Source: Stentor coeruleus
Lineage: Eukaryota; Ciliophora; Heterotrichea; Heterotrichida; Stentoridae
Length of the DNA: 44,381 nt
Direction: 5' to 3'
Assembly: GCA_001970955.1 (NCBI GenBank)
Contig: MPUH01000589.1
Coordinates: forward strand, 1-44,381
The position numbers and the translations under genes are program-made. The notes below the pieces were generated by a model that made no database searches, was not told the DNA's origin, and saw only the letters and a program-made list of their open reading frames with translations. Shown in pieces: positions 10,801 through 22,255 of the stretch (position 1 is its first letter; the number at the start of each line of letters is the position of its first letter).

Positions 10801-11140
10801 AATCAAAGATGAGATTAATATTTTTATTGGGCTTGGGACCAATAGAATATTTATTTATATATGGTTTTTTACAGCTTCTATGCAAGTGATTATGATAGAA
10901 GTTGGCTTTTGGGCACTTAGTTGTCATAGGTATGGGCTTACTGGGATACAATGGTTGATATCATTTGGCTTTGGTGTTATTCCTATTTTTTGGAGATTTG
11001 TTTTGCTATTAGCACCTGAAAAGTACTTTAGGGAATGGGGTGAAAAAGAAAGAAATCCTAATGAAGGACTAAGTATTACTCATGCTATTAGGAAAAGCTC
11101 AGAAAATCTAAGTCAGAGAGTTCACCCTTTTAATGGTTAG
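7889..11140 (+). CDS. P2B-type (PMCA) calcium-transporting ATPase, 1083 aa
   Basis: Single-exon P-type ATPase of full family length that exports Ca2+ from the cytosol across the plasma membrane or into vacuoles. Visible motifs in order are TGE at residues 218-220 (actuator), PEGL at 365-368 (M4 ion site), DKTGTLT with the phosphorylated Asp408, MVTGDN near 634, TGDGTNDAP at 744-752 (hinge and Mg2+ site) and NLIMDTFASLALAT in M6 (ion site). The context VAIPEGLPLAVTISLAYSVK and the M6 sequence are those of plasma-membrane pumps and not of SERCA pumps. The C-terminal tail after M10 is short (about 45 residues), and no clear calmodulin-binding helix can be recognised. Five cysteines are packed into residues 670-685, between the phosphorylation domain motifs, which I do not know from the family. 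Confidence 0.96.
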   Translation: MDLTEKEISRQSSQRFKINTSDINLIIDTYRSRTFTQDIDRIEKMGGIHVFEDLLCVDFSTGLTGADFTKRKVFFGKNQRRKGKEKTFCDFVKDAISDKILIILLIMGGISLGLGLGLEPEHRSTAWIEGFAIIFAVFLVVSVMSLNDYQKAKKFKELQESYKTRQNVTIFRSGAYTSMHPSKILVGDIIEISDGNIIPVDGILIDASNVEVDEAAMTGENDKVLKVSYKEAISLRNEFIEKDRKTDDGLLHHAVPSCICISGTTLAEGRGKMLVLGIGENSCEGRLVDLTEQDQPETPLQLKLDRVADFITKLGLICSGIAVFVLFIRFFIELGTGTEEWNNGQYKHMLEFLITGITVLVVAIPEGLPLAVTISLAYSVKKMQLENNLVKRFHACETMGGANMICSDKTGTLTTNQMSLEYFWMSLGKIVPDYNKHFSTRPEYFAKLKENLCVNTNARIQEGKEIGSKTEIALIKMLIKFGHDDYQQVRDSFRKRPTKIFPFSSSRKRSSIVISLDEDGTKSRAHVMGASEVVFSKCKFILNLDGSTSLITSETRKQGEDVILEMAEGGLRTICLAYRDINSGEDFQKTINNIPAIEESDLVCLAIVGIKDPVRSEVPNAVNKCKIAGIKVRMVTGDNKITARAIAKECGIISGENSIVMEGKEFRELCGGTVCSNCLIETCPCVRDSSKAQKGEKIRVDIVKNFDEFKKFIDNLDVLARSQPEDKYTLVTGLMQLGHVVAVTGDGTNDAPALKKADIGFAMGIAGTELAREAAGIILLDDNFSSIINAVLWGRNIYDNIQRFIQFQLTVNIVAVGCAIVGAVTIKQSPLTAVQMLWVNLIMDTFASLALATQPPTPDMLQRPPVAKKVSIVTKRMWKHILGQAFIELIIVFILMYAGEYFLIEDGDKSKKSVLVYNDKYVISGRNYHINGDVDYKDYYEDQEIGPSRHFTYIFNIFVLLQLFNEFNARKIKDEINIFIGLGTNRIFIYIWFFTASMQVIMIEVGFWALSCHRYGLTGIQWLISFGFGVIPIFWRFVLLLAPEKYFREWGEKERNPNEGLSITHAIRKSSENLSQRVHPFNG

Positions 11141-12001
11141 TAATATTCTAAGGAAATATTTTCTTTAATAAAAGTATTGATTCAATTTTAGACTTTAAAG
11201 TTTGGACGATGATTATTGTTTTTTTTGCAAGAATGAAAATTTTGTGATCTATGCTATATCTAAGTATATAGGTACTGATATTTTTAGTATATTAGAAGCA
11301 TTTCTCTAGTTTACTTATGTAGCAACCCAGATACTAATTTTTAGTAAACTTGATTGACAGATAATTAAGAATTTTATTTAAACGTATGCTTGATAATAGA
11401 TATTTTATGATTTAAAAAAGAAAAGTTTTATCGTTTTAAATATCTTTAATCAATTAGTATTAAACTAAATACTTCATTACATTAATATTATGCAGAGCAT
11501 ATTTATTGCTAGTAAAAAGTATTCATTTGAATAAAATTAAATACTAATCAAACCATTAGCCATCTAGTAAATTTTAAATAACTCTATAGTTTTTTCTAAT
11601 TTATTATAATATGTATATTGCTATTTTAGTATAGCAACCTCAATAAATTATGTAACAATAAGCATCGCTCCAACAGATTACTATCAAAATTTACTAAAAA
11701 AGCATAATAAATCCCTTCAATTAAAAACTCCTAATACAAAGTATTAGCTTTATAATTTTACTTGCTACAATAAAAATCTCTAAATATAATAAAAACCCTA
11801 ATTTTAAACATAGTCAACAATATTACAACCTTTTTAAATGAAAACTTTAATCTCTGTACAAAAAATCCTCAAAAAATTGATTATTTCTGTGCTAAAGCTT
11901 TTTAATATAAATTTTAATATATCAACCTCCTTATTGCATTTTCATAGTCTTATAAAAACTAGTATACAAAGCTTAAACTAGAGTTGAAAAAATATAAATA
12001 A
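11141..12001. other. Intergenic, no gene seen
   Basis: 860 bases of very AT-rich sequence between the calcium ATPase and TOR, both on the plus strand. No open frame, RNA gene or repeat was found. It must hold the TOR promoter. Confidence 0.6.
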
Positions 12002-15000
12002 ATGGGCGACTCTTCAAAGATCATGAACGGATTGAAAAGTAGGTCCGTAGAAGTGCGTCTGACAACTTTGCAAAGGCTGACTGAAAGCGTAATATATATA
12101 CAGATAGAAGATACTCAAGATATTTCTCAAGATCTGATTGCCTGTTTACGTAAGCTTATCAGTTCAAATGAGCCTTTGGAAAAAATCACAGGACTTTCTA
12201 CTCTTATTAGCTTGACAGGAGCTGCAAATGAGAGTAGTCTAAACACACTAGCAGTACATTTCTTACAATCAGTCTCCTTGCGTAATATAATTTCCAAAGA
12301 TGAAGAAGTGATAGTCCTCGCTAGTGTTGCTCTAGGCAAATTATTAAGTGCTCCAACAACAACCACTTTTGAGCTCGCAGATGAGGAATTCAAATACGCA
12401 TTAAATACTCTAAAAAATGATCAGGGTTTATTCCGTTTCGCAGCGTGCTGCGAAATCAAAGAAATGGCCCAACGTTTGCCAATCCTCTTTGCTGTATATC
12501 TTGGAGAATTCCTCATAGTAATGTGGAATGCCCTTCGTGACCAAAAAGATTATATCCGCCAAGCAGGCTTAGAAACTTTTGCTTTAGCACTGAAACAAAT
12601 GGAAACTCGTGAAGAACTCTTTGAAAAAGTCTATAATGAATGCTTTAAATGCCTATCAAATGACAATGCTCCATATAACATAATTGGTTCGGTGATAGTT
12701 CTTAAAGAGATGCTTGAAAAGCAATTGACACCGTTAATACCTCGACTTCAAGATATTTTTGTAATAGTCATGAGAAATAAAGATCATAAAACTGCTATAG
12801 TAAAACAAGTGTTTTTAGATGTAATCCCAGCTCTTATAGGGTTTATGTACAACAATAAAAGATATGAACTAATGGAAATGTGTGAAGGTTTAATCGAACA
12901 TGTAATAAAAGTGGCCAATTCAAGTTCCAAAGAACAAAAAGCGGAAGCGATGAGCCTTTTAGGACAAATTGCTATGATTACAGGCAGTGAATTTAAAAAT
13001 AAAGCTAATAGTGCGTTTGCTTTAGCTAATGTTGAATTAAAAAAAAAACCTTTACAAGTAACTGTATTTGAACTTTTAAAAGGAGTTACAAGAACTATGT
13101 GTGAGAAGATGTCAGAAGTTACTGAAATCGGCCCTTTAATAACAATGGTATGAATTATGTAGATTTTTTCATATACTGATTTAAATGTGTATCTACTTGA
13201 CTATCTTACTGAGCTTAACGCAGCTTTACTTAAATCAAATGACCATAAATCAAGATCATATTTATATACAATTTGTGACAAGCTTTTAGGACTTATATTT
13301 TCAGTATTGAATCAGCGTGTTGAAAAAAACATATCTTTTCCAAGAAATGAAATAAGCTATTTAGTCTTGGAGCCTTCATATTTTAGTTTCGTTGAAGCAT
13401 TTAAAGAAGTTAAAGGTCAACTATTTCAGCCTGCTGGGCATATTCATATAAAAGGAACATGCTATGATTGTTATGATCATACAGAGAAAGTTCACATTGT
13501 CCTTGCTTTGTTTGCCTTATCGAATTTCAATTTTTATAATACATTTGTCCTTAACTCGCTGGTAACTGCATGTGTGGTTACTTATTTAGAGGATCAGTGC
13601 TCGATTATTAGAAAACACTCTGTTATAACAACTTGTGCTCTTACAAAGTGCCCAAAAAGTCAAAATATTGGCATTATACTTCGAAATGAGCTTTACAACA
13701 CAGTTGAACGTCTTTTAAATGTTGCCCTTACTGATCAAAGCGAAAGTGTTAGACATACTCTTTTTAAGTACCTTAAAGAAGATTTTTTCCAGTTCCTTGC
13801 CCTTGAAAGTAACCTTTCTAGATTAATGATTGCTGTTAACGATAAAAGCATCAAAGTTCGAAGGGTATGTGTAAAGCTTCTCGGTAAATTAGTTGGGTTC
13901 AATAGTTCTTTTATCCTTCCATGCATGACTCAGCTACTTAGTCAATATCTTAATGAACTTCAAATTTCAGGACGCATGAAACAGCAACTTGATGCAGCAA
14001 TCTTGGTTCGAGCTTTAATAAAATACACACGCCAGCTTTTAAGTCCAAATCTAGCAAGTATTATCGATATTTATATACAAATACTCAAATCCTCCCAACA
14101 CCCTCCTTTAATATATCAAGCTTTAAGGGCAATCTCAACATGTGCTCAAGTGTGTAAGCAGCAAATCATCCCTTTTTTCAATTCAATTTATCCTTGTCTT
14201 ATTGAAAATCTCAAAGAAACTTCAACTCTTAGAAGAAAAGGCGCCCTCTTAGCTATTTTAGATGTAGTGACTTTTACAACAAAAGCTATAGAACCGTATT
14301 TGAAATTTGAGTCTCTATTAGAAACATTGCTTGAAGTCATTAAAACAGAAGAAAGGACTGAAATCAGGAAACTTGCAGAAAAAGCTCTAGGCAAACTTGG
14401 AGCTTTAGACCCTGTCAAATATAAAGAACTAGAAAAACGCAATCAATCCGGAATGAAATCCTTTAAAAACTCACCTGTTGAAAGACATTTAAGAGAGCTT
14501 CATCAAAAATCCTTAGAACTAACTCCATCACATGATATTTACTATCCACTTGTTGCGATTAAAGCTCTTATGAACATTTTAAATAGTGTCAGTTCCCTTA
14601 GCAGTGACCATATTGACCAGGTTCTTACAGCATTGTTTAATATTTTCCATTGTTATAGTAGGCAAATATACCCTTTATTAGAAAATATTATTCCAATTTT
14701 AGTGCATATTTGTAAGCAAATTGAGCCTGGGTCTAGAGATAGGTTTATAAGTACTTTTAAAGATATTACATCAGTTGTTGGTGAGAGCATTAATGATTAC
14801 GTTAGTGAGATTATTACGGTGATTGATTTGAATTTGAATTCTCCGAACAGTTTGAAGGAGATGCTATCGCTATTGAAAGAGCTTGCGAGTCATTCATGCT
14901 ATGACACAATGACGAATTTCCCTCATTTGCTGCACAATTGCATTAAAATACTGAATTCAACGAATGAGGAACTTGTTAAAAAAACTCTTGATTTAATCGA

Positions 15001-18000
15001 GTGCCTCAAAGGTAAAATCGACCAGTACCTCTACATCACAATCCCTGCTCTGCTGAAAATCGTCCAAGACCACCCAAACTACGAAATCCGCAAGCAAGCT
15101 ATAGGAGTCATCGCTCTTTTTTGCGACAAAAACATCCACCCACACATTGTCGACTACATCTCCCGAATAGTAGACGGATTCTTAGCTGTAATCCGTAACG
15201 AAAATACTGATATCGTTGATATTGTTTTTGACGGCTTTGCAAGCATTGTTAACTCCCTCGGCAACCTTTTCGCTGTCTTCATTCCAGTAATCCAACGTAT
15301 CATGATTTCAAAAAAAATCTCTCATAAAAAATATGAAATCGCAGTTCAAGAGCTCATAGCTGGTAGTGAAGAAGTTGATAATCCAATAAGAAAGCCTACT
15401 CAAAATCAAGATTCTGAGAAATTCCCAAATAATGATAATAAAGCTATAAATTTGCAACAGCCATATAAGCATGGAGTTGATGTTAAACAGTTACTTGCAG
15501 TGTGTAGCACCTCAGATAGACATACAAAGGAAGAATGGAAAGATTGGATGAGGAGATTTTCTATAGAATTATTGAAGCAAGCACCAGCTCCAGCATTAAG
15601 GGAATGCCAAGTTATTGAACAGTATCCTAATTCTCTTGAGCTTTTTAATTCAGCCTTTGTGTCTTGTTGGAGTGATCTTTATGATGAACATAAAAATTCT
15701 ATGATTAAGTTTTTAGAAAGCGCTTTTGACTCACCAACTATACCAACTGAGGTTTTACAAGTGTTACTGAATTTGGCTGAGTTTATGGAACATGATGATC
15801 ATAAGCTGTTTGATGCGAGAACTTTGGGTAAGTTGGCTTATAAGTGTAAAGCTTACGCTAAGGCTCTGCATTATAAGGAAGTTGAGTTCCACAACTCAGC
15901 ACCTAATTCAGATATTATTGAGAATTTGATTAGTTTAAACAATTTACTCCATCAGCATGAAGCAGCGAATGGAATTAGAATTTTTGCTAAGAAAAGGGGG
16001 TGGGGAGATTTAAGTCAATCGTGGTATCAAGAATTTCATAGATGGCAAGATGCTGAAGAATTCCACGAGGCTATAAATGAAATGCTAATAACAGATCCTG
16101 TTGCCGCGAATCAAGAGCAACTAACCCTTATCAGAATGAAATGCCTTAAAGCTTTGAGCGACTGGAATAAACTCATGTCCTTAGCTGAAATCAAATGGGC
16201 TTCAATTGAAAACAAAGACCAATTCCGTAAAGAAGTAGCTAGTTATGCTGCTTCAGCTGCTTGGAACCTCGGCAAATGGGAAGAACTCGAAAAATATTCT
16301 AAAGAAATGGACTCTGTGAACTTTGAAAACAACTTCTATCAAGCAATTCTTTTGATTCATGAAAACAAACTTGATAGTTCTAAAAAAATCCTCGATAAAG
16401 CTTGGGATATAGTCGACACAAAACTCCCTGGGCTATTAAGAGAAAGTTATATAAGAGCATATCCTGTAGTAATTGAAGCTCAGCAACTTTGCGACTTAGA
16501 AGAAGTAATTTTATTTAAGTCTGAAGAAGAAACTCCAGAAAGAAGAGATGATTTATTAGAATTGTGGAATTCTAGGCTTAGAGGATCGCAACCATCAATT
16601 GACATATGGGAAAAATTCCTATCTTTTAGACCTTTATTAGTATGTCCTGAAGAGGACTTAGATACATGGACGCAATTTGCTGAATTATGTATGAAAAACA
16701 GACAGATGAGATTGGCAGAGGATACTTTAGAAACATTGCTTTTGAGGTCAGAAAGTGATCCAAAGAATGGGTCAAAGATATTTTTTAAGATTAACCAGAA
16801 TGAAAAAACCCATCCAGGATCTGTGTGCTTTGTTTATTTAAAGTATTTATATAACAGCGAGCCTAGGACACTTGAATATCTTATTGAGTTTGTAAAAGAA
16901 CAAGAAATACTTAATGCACCAAAATCAACACTTTGCAAGTACTACCTTCAGCTGACCAAATGGCAGAAAGCGACAATGCAAGATGGTTTTAATCGTAAAA
17001 TCATGGACCAAGTCCTTGAGAGCATCAGAACAGCAACTAAATATGACCCGACCTCGCACAAGGCTTGGCATAAATGGGGCATCCTGAATTTTGAAGCTCT
17101 AAGCCACTATGAACGACCTCAAAGTTCACATGTTGCTAATCATGAAGAGCTCTTAGAAAACCATATCTACAGTGCAATTGAAGGATTTATCCATTCTATA
17201 GAGCTTGAGTATTCTCTAACCTCAAGTCATAAAATCCAAAACCTACTAAGGCTTATAACCCTTTGGTTCAAATATGGTAATAAAGAACGAGTGAATGTGA
17301 AACTTAAGCATAGCTTTGAAGTCCTTAATGTTGAAGTCTGGCTTCAAGTCATCCCACAAATCATAGCACGAGCGTCAACACCTGATCAATTGCTTCAAGG
17401 ACTTATTATCGACCTATTAAAAAAAGTTGCTAAGCATCATCCTCATGCTTTACTATATGCTTTAACTATGGCTATTAGAACCAATAGTGCTGAGAGGATA
17501 AAAGTTGCTAATTCAGTCTTACAAGAAATGCGTGAGTTTCATTCAAATATGGTTGATGATACACTTTTAGTTACAGAAGAACTCATTAGATGCTCAGTAT
17601 TATGGAAAGAAGCATGGCATGAAGGAATTTCTGATGCTTCACAACTGTATTTTGGCGGAAAAGATATACCAGGGATGATAAATATATTAAAACCTTTGCA
17701 TGAGCAGCTGAATCAAGGACCAAAGACAATGAATGAAGTTGGTTTTTTCCAAGCATTTTCTGCTGATTTGACTGAGGCAGAATTTTGGATGAAAAGGTAT
17801 GAGGAAAGTAAGAAAGAAATCAATTTGCAACAGGCTTGGAATACTTATTATAGTGTGTATTTGAAACTTCATAAAGCGAATTTAAAGGAAATCGAACTAG
17901 AAAATGTATCGCCAAGGCTTGCTGAGGCTAAAGACTTAAATGCAACAATACCAGGGATTTATAGAACACATAAAGAAGTGGTGAAGATTAAAAGGTTCGA

Positions 18001-19105
18001 TAAGAATTTAAAAGTCTTCCCAACAAAACAACACCCAAGGAAACTTAGTATGATTGGAGGTAATGGTAAAGAGTATCAATTTCTACTTAAAGGACATGAA
18101 GATATAAGACAAGATGAAAGAGCTATGCAGCTTTTTAGTCTAGTCAATGATTTATTAGCTGCTGATAGAAAAACTAATGGTAAAGATTTGGCTATAAGAA
18201 GATATGCTGTAGTACCTTTATCACCAACATGTGGGTTAATAGGCTGGGTGCATGGGAGTGATACTTTAAACCAACTGATTCAAGACTACAGACAAAGAAA
18301 ACGTATAGAAATTTACGTTGAAAGAGATTTAATTAAAAGTCAATATTCAAAATATGAACAACTACCTTTGATTAACAAAATCGAAATTTTCAAATATGCG
18401 ATGTCGCAGACTAAAGGTGAAGATTTACAAAAAATCCTCTGGTCCAAAAGCCCTACATCAGAAATTTGGCTTGAAAGAAGGACTAATTATACAAGGTCCT
18501 TAGCCACAATGTCCATGGTCGGCTATATTCTTGGGCTTGGAGACCGTCATCCATCAAACCTAATGCTTGACAGATATACAGGTAAAATCATACACATTGA
18601 TTTTGGAGATTGCTTTGAAGTTGCTATGAAAAGAGAAAGATGCCCTGAACTTGTACCTTTTAGATTGACAAGAATGATGGTAAATGCTATGGAAATCTCA
18701 GGTACTGAAGGAAATTTCAGGAACACTTGTGAACAAGTTATGGCTGTACTCCGACAAAACAAAGATTCTCTTATGGCTATGCTTGAAGTATTTTTATATG
18801 AACCTTTAGTTAGTTGGAGGATTATTGCTCAGGAAAAAGCTCGACCTTCACATGCAGAAGAGGCTGAAGATGAGTTGTCAAGTAATGATATTCCAAGGAA
18901 TATTGGTGGAGAGTTAGAGATGACGGATTTGCTTAATAAGAAAGCCATCGAGGTTTTGGATAGGGTAATGGAAAAACTTACAGGTAATGATTTCTTGGAT
19001 TATAAGGAACTTAGTGTTAGTGACCAGGTGGACAGACTGATTAAAGAAGCGAGGTCGGTGAAGAACTTATCACAATCATATATAGGCTGGTGTCCTTTCT
19101 GGTAG
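12002..19105 (+). CDS. TOR: TOR (target of rapamycin) PIK-related protein kinase, 2362 aa
   Basis: Nutrient- and growth-sensing serine/threonine kinase, catalytic subunit of TOR complexes. Exons 12002-13147 and 13163-19105 join across a 15-nt intron. HEAT repeats fill about residues 1-1200; FAT starts near 1270 (AKALHYKEVEF). FRB spans about 1855-1953 (WHEGISDASQLYFG), the kinase about 1985-2280, with GDRHPSN (Asp2176) and the DFG aspartate at 2195. The FATC domain ends in YIGWCPFW, the exact TOR-type terminus. These features separate it from ATM, ATR, DNA-PK and SMG1. In FRB the serine of the SxLYFG motif (1875) and the tryptophan (1941) are kept. The position matching human Phe2108 is Tyr1948, and the one matching Asp2102 is Asn. 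The protein is about 190 residues shorter than human mTOR, mainly in the HEAT region. Confidence 0.97.
13148..13162 (+). other. 15-nt intron of TOR
   Basis: GTATGAATTATGTAG, phase 0. It carries an in-frame TGA and TAG. Its removal joins the two long TOR frames without changing phase (GPLITM joined to IFSYTDLN). Confidence 0.95.
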
Positions 19106-19341
19106 GATAGATAGATTAAATAATTTATGTTGATTGAGATTTTTAGATGGATGCAATTTATATTAGACAATTTTTATAAATATAATGATGTATTAATATA
19201 GGGAAAAATTCAATCTATAATGATATTGTGTATTAGTTCTAAGGAAAAATTATATACATCAAAGGCTTGCATAGATTAAAAAGGTGCATTTTCTGTAATT
19301 ATTTAAAACCTGAAGATAATAATTATTTTTATAAGAATATA

Positions 19342-21387
19342 ATGAAAAACCTTATAAGATGCTTTTCCCATCTCCAAGAACTCAAAGATTCGCATATTTC
19401 TCACTTCAAATCCATGCTCCCAAGCTCTTGTATTGAAACCGAAAACCTTGATTCATACATAACAGATTGGTTAAGAATCCACAAAGGTTCATCCAAACTC
19501 GTCCTCAAACCCACATCAACCGAGCAAATAATCCAAATCCTTAAATACTGCAATCAAGAAAAACTAGGCCTTGTTCCTCAAAGCGGTAACACAAGCCAAG
19601 TTGGTGGGGCAGTTCCTGTCACAAATGAAATCGTCCTTTCAATGAAAAACCTCAATAAAATAGAAAAATTCGATGAAATCCAAGGCATAGTATGGTGTGA
19701 TGCAGGTGTAGTCCTTGAAAATCTTATGAATTTCGCTAATGAAAAAGGCTATATCGTCCCTTTAGATATCGGAGCCAAAGGTAGCTGTTTAATAGGTGGA
19801 AATGTTGCTACACATGCTGGAGGCTTAAGATTTATAAGATATGGCTCTTTACATGGCAATGTTCTTGGACTTGAAGTGATTTTGCCATCAGGAGAAGTCC
19901 TAAGCGACTTAAAAGCCCTAAGAAAAGACAATACTGGACTGAATCTAAAACAGCTTTTTATTGGCTCAGAAGGGATACTTGGGGTTATATCTAAGGTAGC
20001 TTTGCTTTTAGCACCTAAGCCTTTAAGTGTGCAGACAGTATTTTTGGCTTGTGCATCATATAAAGATGTGGTCAGAGCATTAGTCCTGGCGAAAAAACAC
20101 TTAGGAGAAATATTATCAACATTTGAATTCCTTGACTCTCCTACACTAAATATTATTTTAAAGAACATCCCGAGAACACGTTTTCCTTTGAACTCCAAGC
20201 AGAATTTTTATGTATTGATTGAAACTTCAGGTTCGAATTTCCAAAGCGACAAGGATAAAATGGAGAGGTTTCTAGAAAATGCTCTTAACTCTGAGATTAT
20301 TACTGATGGAGTTATCGCACAAGATGAAACTCAATCAAGTAATTTTTGGAGGATTCGCGAAGGTGGACCAGTAGCACATAGAAAAGATGCTGTTGATTTA
20401 TATAAATTTGACTTTAGTATGAGGATTCCAGAAATGTATGAGTTTGTAGAGACTGTGAGGAAAAGGGTCGGAGATGCAGGAAGGGTTACTGGATATGGGC
20501 ATGTTGGAGATGGAAATTTGCATTTAAATGTGATGGGNCTAAGAAAAGACAACACTGGGCTGAATCTAAAACAGCTTTTTATAGGTTCGGAAGGGATACT
20601 TGGGGTTATAACTAAGGTAGCTTTGCTTTTAGCACCTAGGCCTTTAAGTGTGCAAACAGTATTTTTAGCTTGTGCATCATATAAAGATGTGGTCAGAACA
20701 TTAGTCCTGGCGAAAAAACACTTAGGAGAAATATTGTCAACATTTGAATTCCTTGACTCCCCTACGCTAAATATTATTTTAAAGAACATCCCGAGAACAC
20801 GCTTTCCTTTGAACTCTGAGCAGAGTTTTTATGTATTGATTGAAACTTCAGGTTCGCATTTCCAAAGCGATAAGGATAAAATGGAGAAGTTCCTAGAAAA
20901 TGCTCTTAACTCTGAAATTATTACTGATGGAGTGATCGCACAAGATGAAACTCAATCAAGTAATTTTTGGAGGATTCGCGAAGGTGGACCAGTAGCACAT
21001 AGAAAAGATGCTGTGGATTTATATAAATTTGACTTTAGTATGAGGATTCCAGAAATGTATGAGTTTGTAGAAACTGTGAGGAAAAGAGTTGGAAATGCAG
21101 GAAGGGTTACTGGATATGGGCATGTTGGAGATGGAAATTTGCATTTAAATGTGATGGGAGATGGGAATAAGGAATTAGAGAGCTTAGTTTATCCTTTTGT
21201 TTATGACGAAATTAAAAGAAGAAATGGAAGTATAAGTGCTGAGCATGGTATAGGACTATTTAAACGAGGACTTATCGGTTATAGCAAAACTGAAACTACT
21301 ATAAAATATATGGTATTATATATTTAGAAAGCTATGAAGAATCTGTTTGACCCTAATGGGATCCTGAACCCTAATAAAGTCTTATAA
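19342..21387 (+). CDS. D2HGDH: D-2-hydroxyglutarate dehydrogenase, distorted by an internal duplication
   Basis: FAD enzyme of the mitochondrial matrix that oxidises D-2-hydroxyglutarate to 2-oxoglutarate. The start at 19342 gives MKNLIRCFSHLQ, a short basic amphipathic presequence; an in-frame TTG at 19267 is less likely. The FAD-binding region shows PQSGNTSQVGG and IGAKGSCLIGGNVATHAGG, followed by RYGSLHG. The C-terminal domain shows GYGHVGDGNLHLN, the metal-binding histidine motif, and SAEHGIG. Segment 19918-20537 is repeated as 20539-21158 with one N at 20538. The 621-nt unit keeps the frame, so the gene appears 207 residues too long. Collapsed, and with the 15-nt intron at 21313-21327 removed, the product is about 469 residues and ends LFDPNGILNPNKVL, as in the family. 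The two copies differ at about eight residues. Confidence 0.93.
19918..20537. repeat. 620-bp direct duplication in D2HGDH, left copy
   Basis: Same length as 20539-21158, separated by a single N. About 96 percent identical at the protein level (differences such as ISK/ITK, APK/APR, SKQ/SEQ, MER/MEK). No known D2HGDH has this internal repeat, so it is best read as two alleles or paralogues joined end to end. Confidence 0.92.
20539..21158. repeat. 620-bp direct duplication in D2HGDH, right copy
   Basis: Partner of 19918-20537. This copy is continuous with the genuine C-terminal region and intron. Confidence 0.92.
21313..21327 (+). other. 15-nt intron of D2HGDH
   Basis: GTATTATATATTTAG, phase 0, ending in an in-frame TAG. 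Its removal restores the conserved C-terminal DPNGILNPNK. The identical 15 bases are retained in the decayed copy at 28638-28652. Confidence 0.94.
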
Positions 21388-21479
21388 ACTAGATATTTAC
21401 TAATAATTCGTTATATAAGGTCAATGATATAATAAAATACTATAAATTTGCTATTAAATATGCTATACGTCTAATTTAA

Positions 21480-22255
21480 ACTGTATTCAGAATTTGAAAT
21501 AGTTCCTTTAGAACTAAAAGTTTTACCTTTTGTAAAGTAGGGTAATTTAGAGCTTGCACTCAGATTACTCATTCAATAAACTATAAAATTTATGAAGCCA
21601 GAAAAATTAACTAAATTTATATGAAATACTTGCCTCAATGCTTCATCTATAAAATCAATTAAATATCAATTCTATGTTTATTGGAAAATAGCAAATATCA
21701 TAACAAGCGAAAAAGTTATCATTCTAAAAGCAGTCAATACATTTTTTATTATACTTTCTTATTACAAGATAATAACAAAGATTATTATAATATTGCTAAG
21801 GAGCGTATAAGAAAATCGAAAGATGAAGTAAATTCAGAAATTGAGATCATCAGGCTAATACTTAATTAAGTGAATCGCACACCAAAATCCTTTAGTAGAA
21901 TAATTACTTTTCATTAATGATACAATAGCAACTGATAATCAAAAGCAGCAAAACAAAAGAAATTCTTTGCATCGTTTATTGATATCTTCTTGCTTTGAGT
22001 AAAAGAGTAATGAAGTTAAAATGCGATTAAAGACTGAGCAATACAACAAAATTAAAAAAATNTTCTTGCTTTGAGTAAAAGAGTAATGAAGTTAAAATGC
22101 GATTAAAGACTGAGCAATACAACAAAATTAAAAAAATAAGTATGCATAAATCCTTGAAACTCATACAATCTTTGATTATTATAAGCTGGAATCAAAGATA
22201 CTGCACTGATTATAATGTCAGTTGAAGAAAGAAGTACTATAAGATAAAAGCGTAT
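21480..22255 (-). pseudogene. Decayed copy of the seven-helix receptor gene
   Basis: Minus-strand homologue of the receptor at 28776-29739. It is clearly alignable by eye along most of its length (for example around 21800-21900, which codes STKGFWCAIHL before a stop). It is broken by stops and frameshifts and contains a single-N junction at 22062 with a 75-bp exact duplication. Homology fades near 22255, so the receptor's N-terminal part is missing. It lies directly downstream of the intact D2HGDH gene, convergent with it, in the same arrangement as the copy at 28.3-29.7 kb. Confidence 0.82.
21987..22137. repeat. 75-bp exact duplication around N at 22062
   Basis: 21987-22061 equals 22063-22137 exactly. 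Almost certainly overlapping contig ends left unmerged. Confidence 0.93.

Noticed and set aside
19749-20789. Two long antisense open frames (149 and 152 codons) within D2HGDH
   Set aside because: They are mirror images of the conserved D2HGDH coding sequence and of each other because of the 620-bp duplication.
19918-21158. Genuine doubled FAD-oxidase domain in D2HGDH
   Set aside because: The copies meet exactly at an N, as at four other positions, and the family never has this layout.
21681-21869. Plus-strand open frame of 62 codons
   Set aside because: Falls inside the decayed receptor copy, on the strand opposite to the homology.
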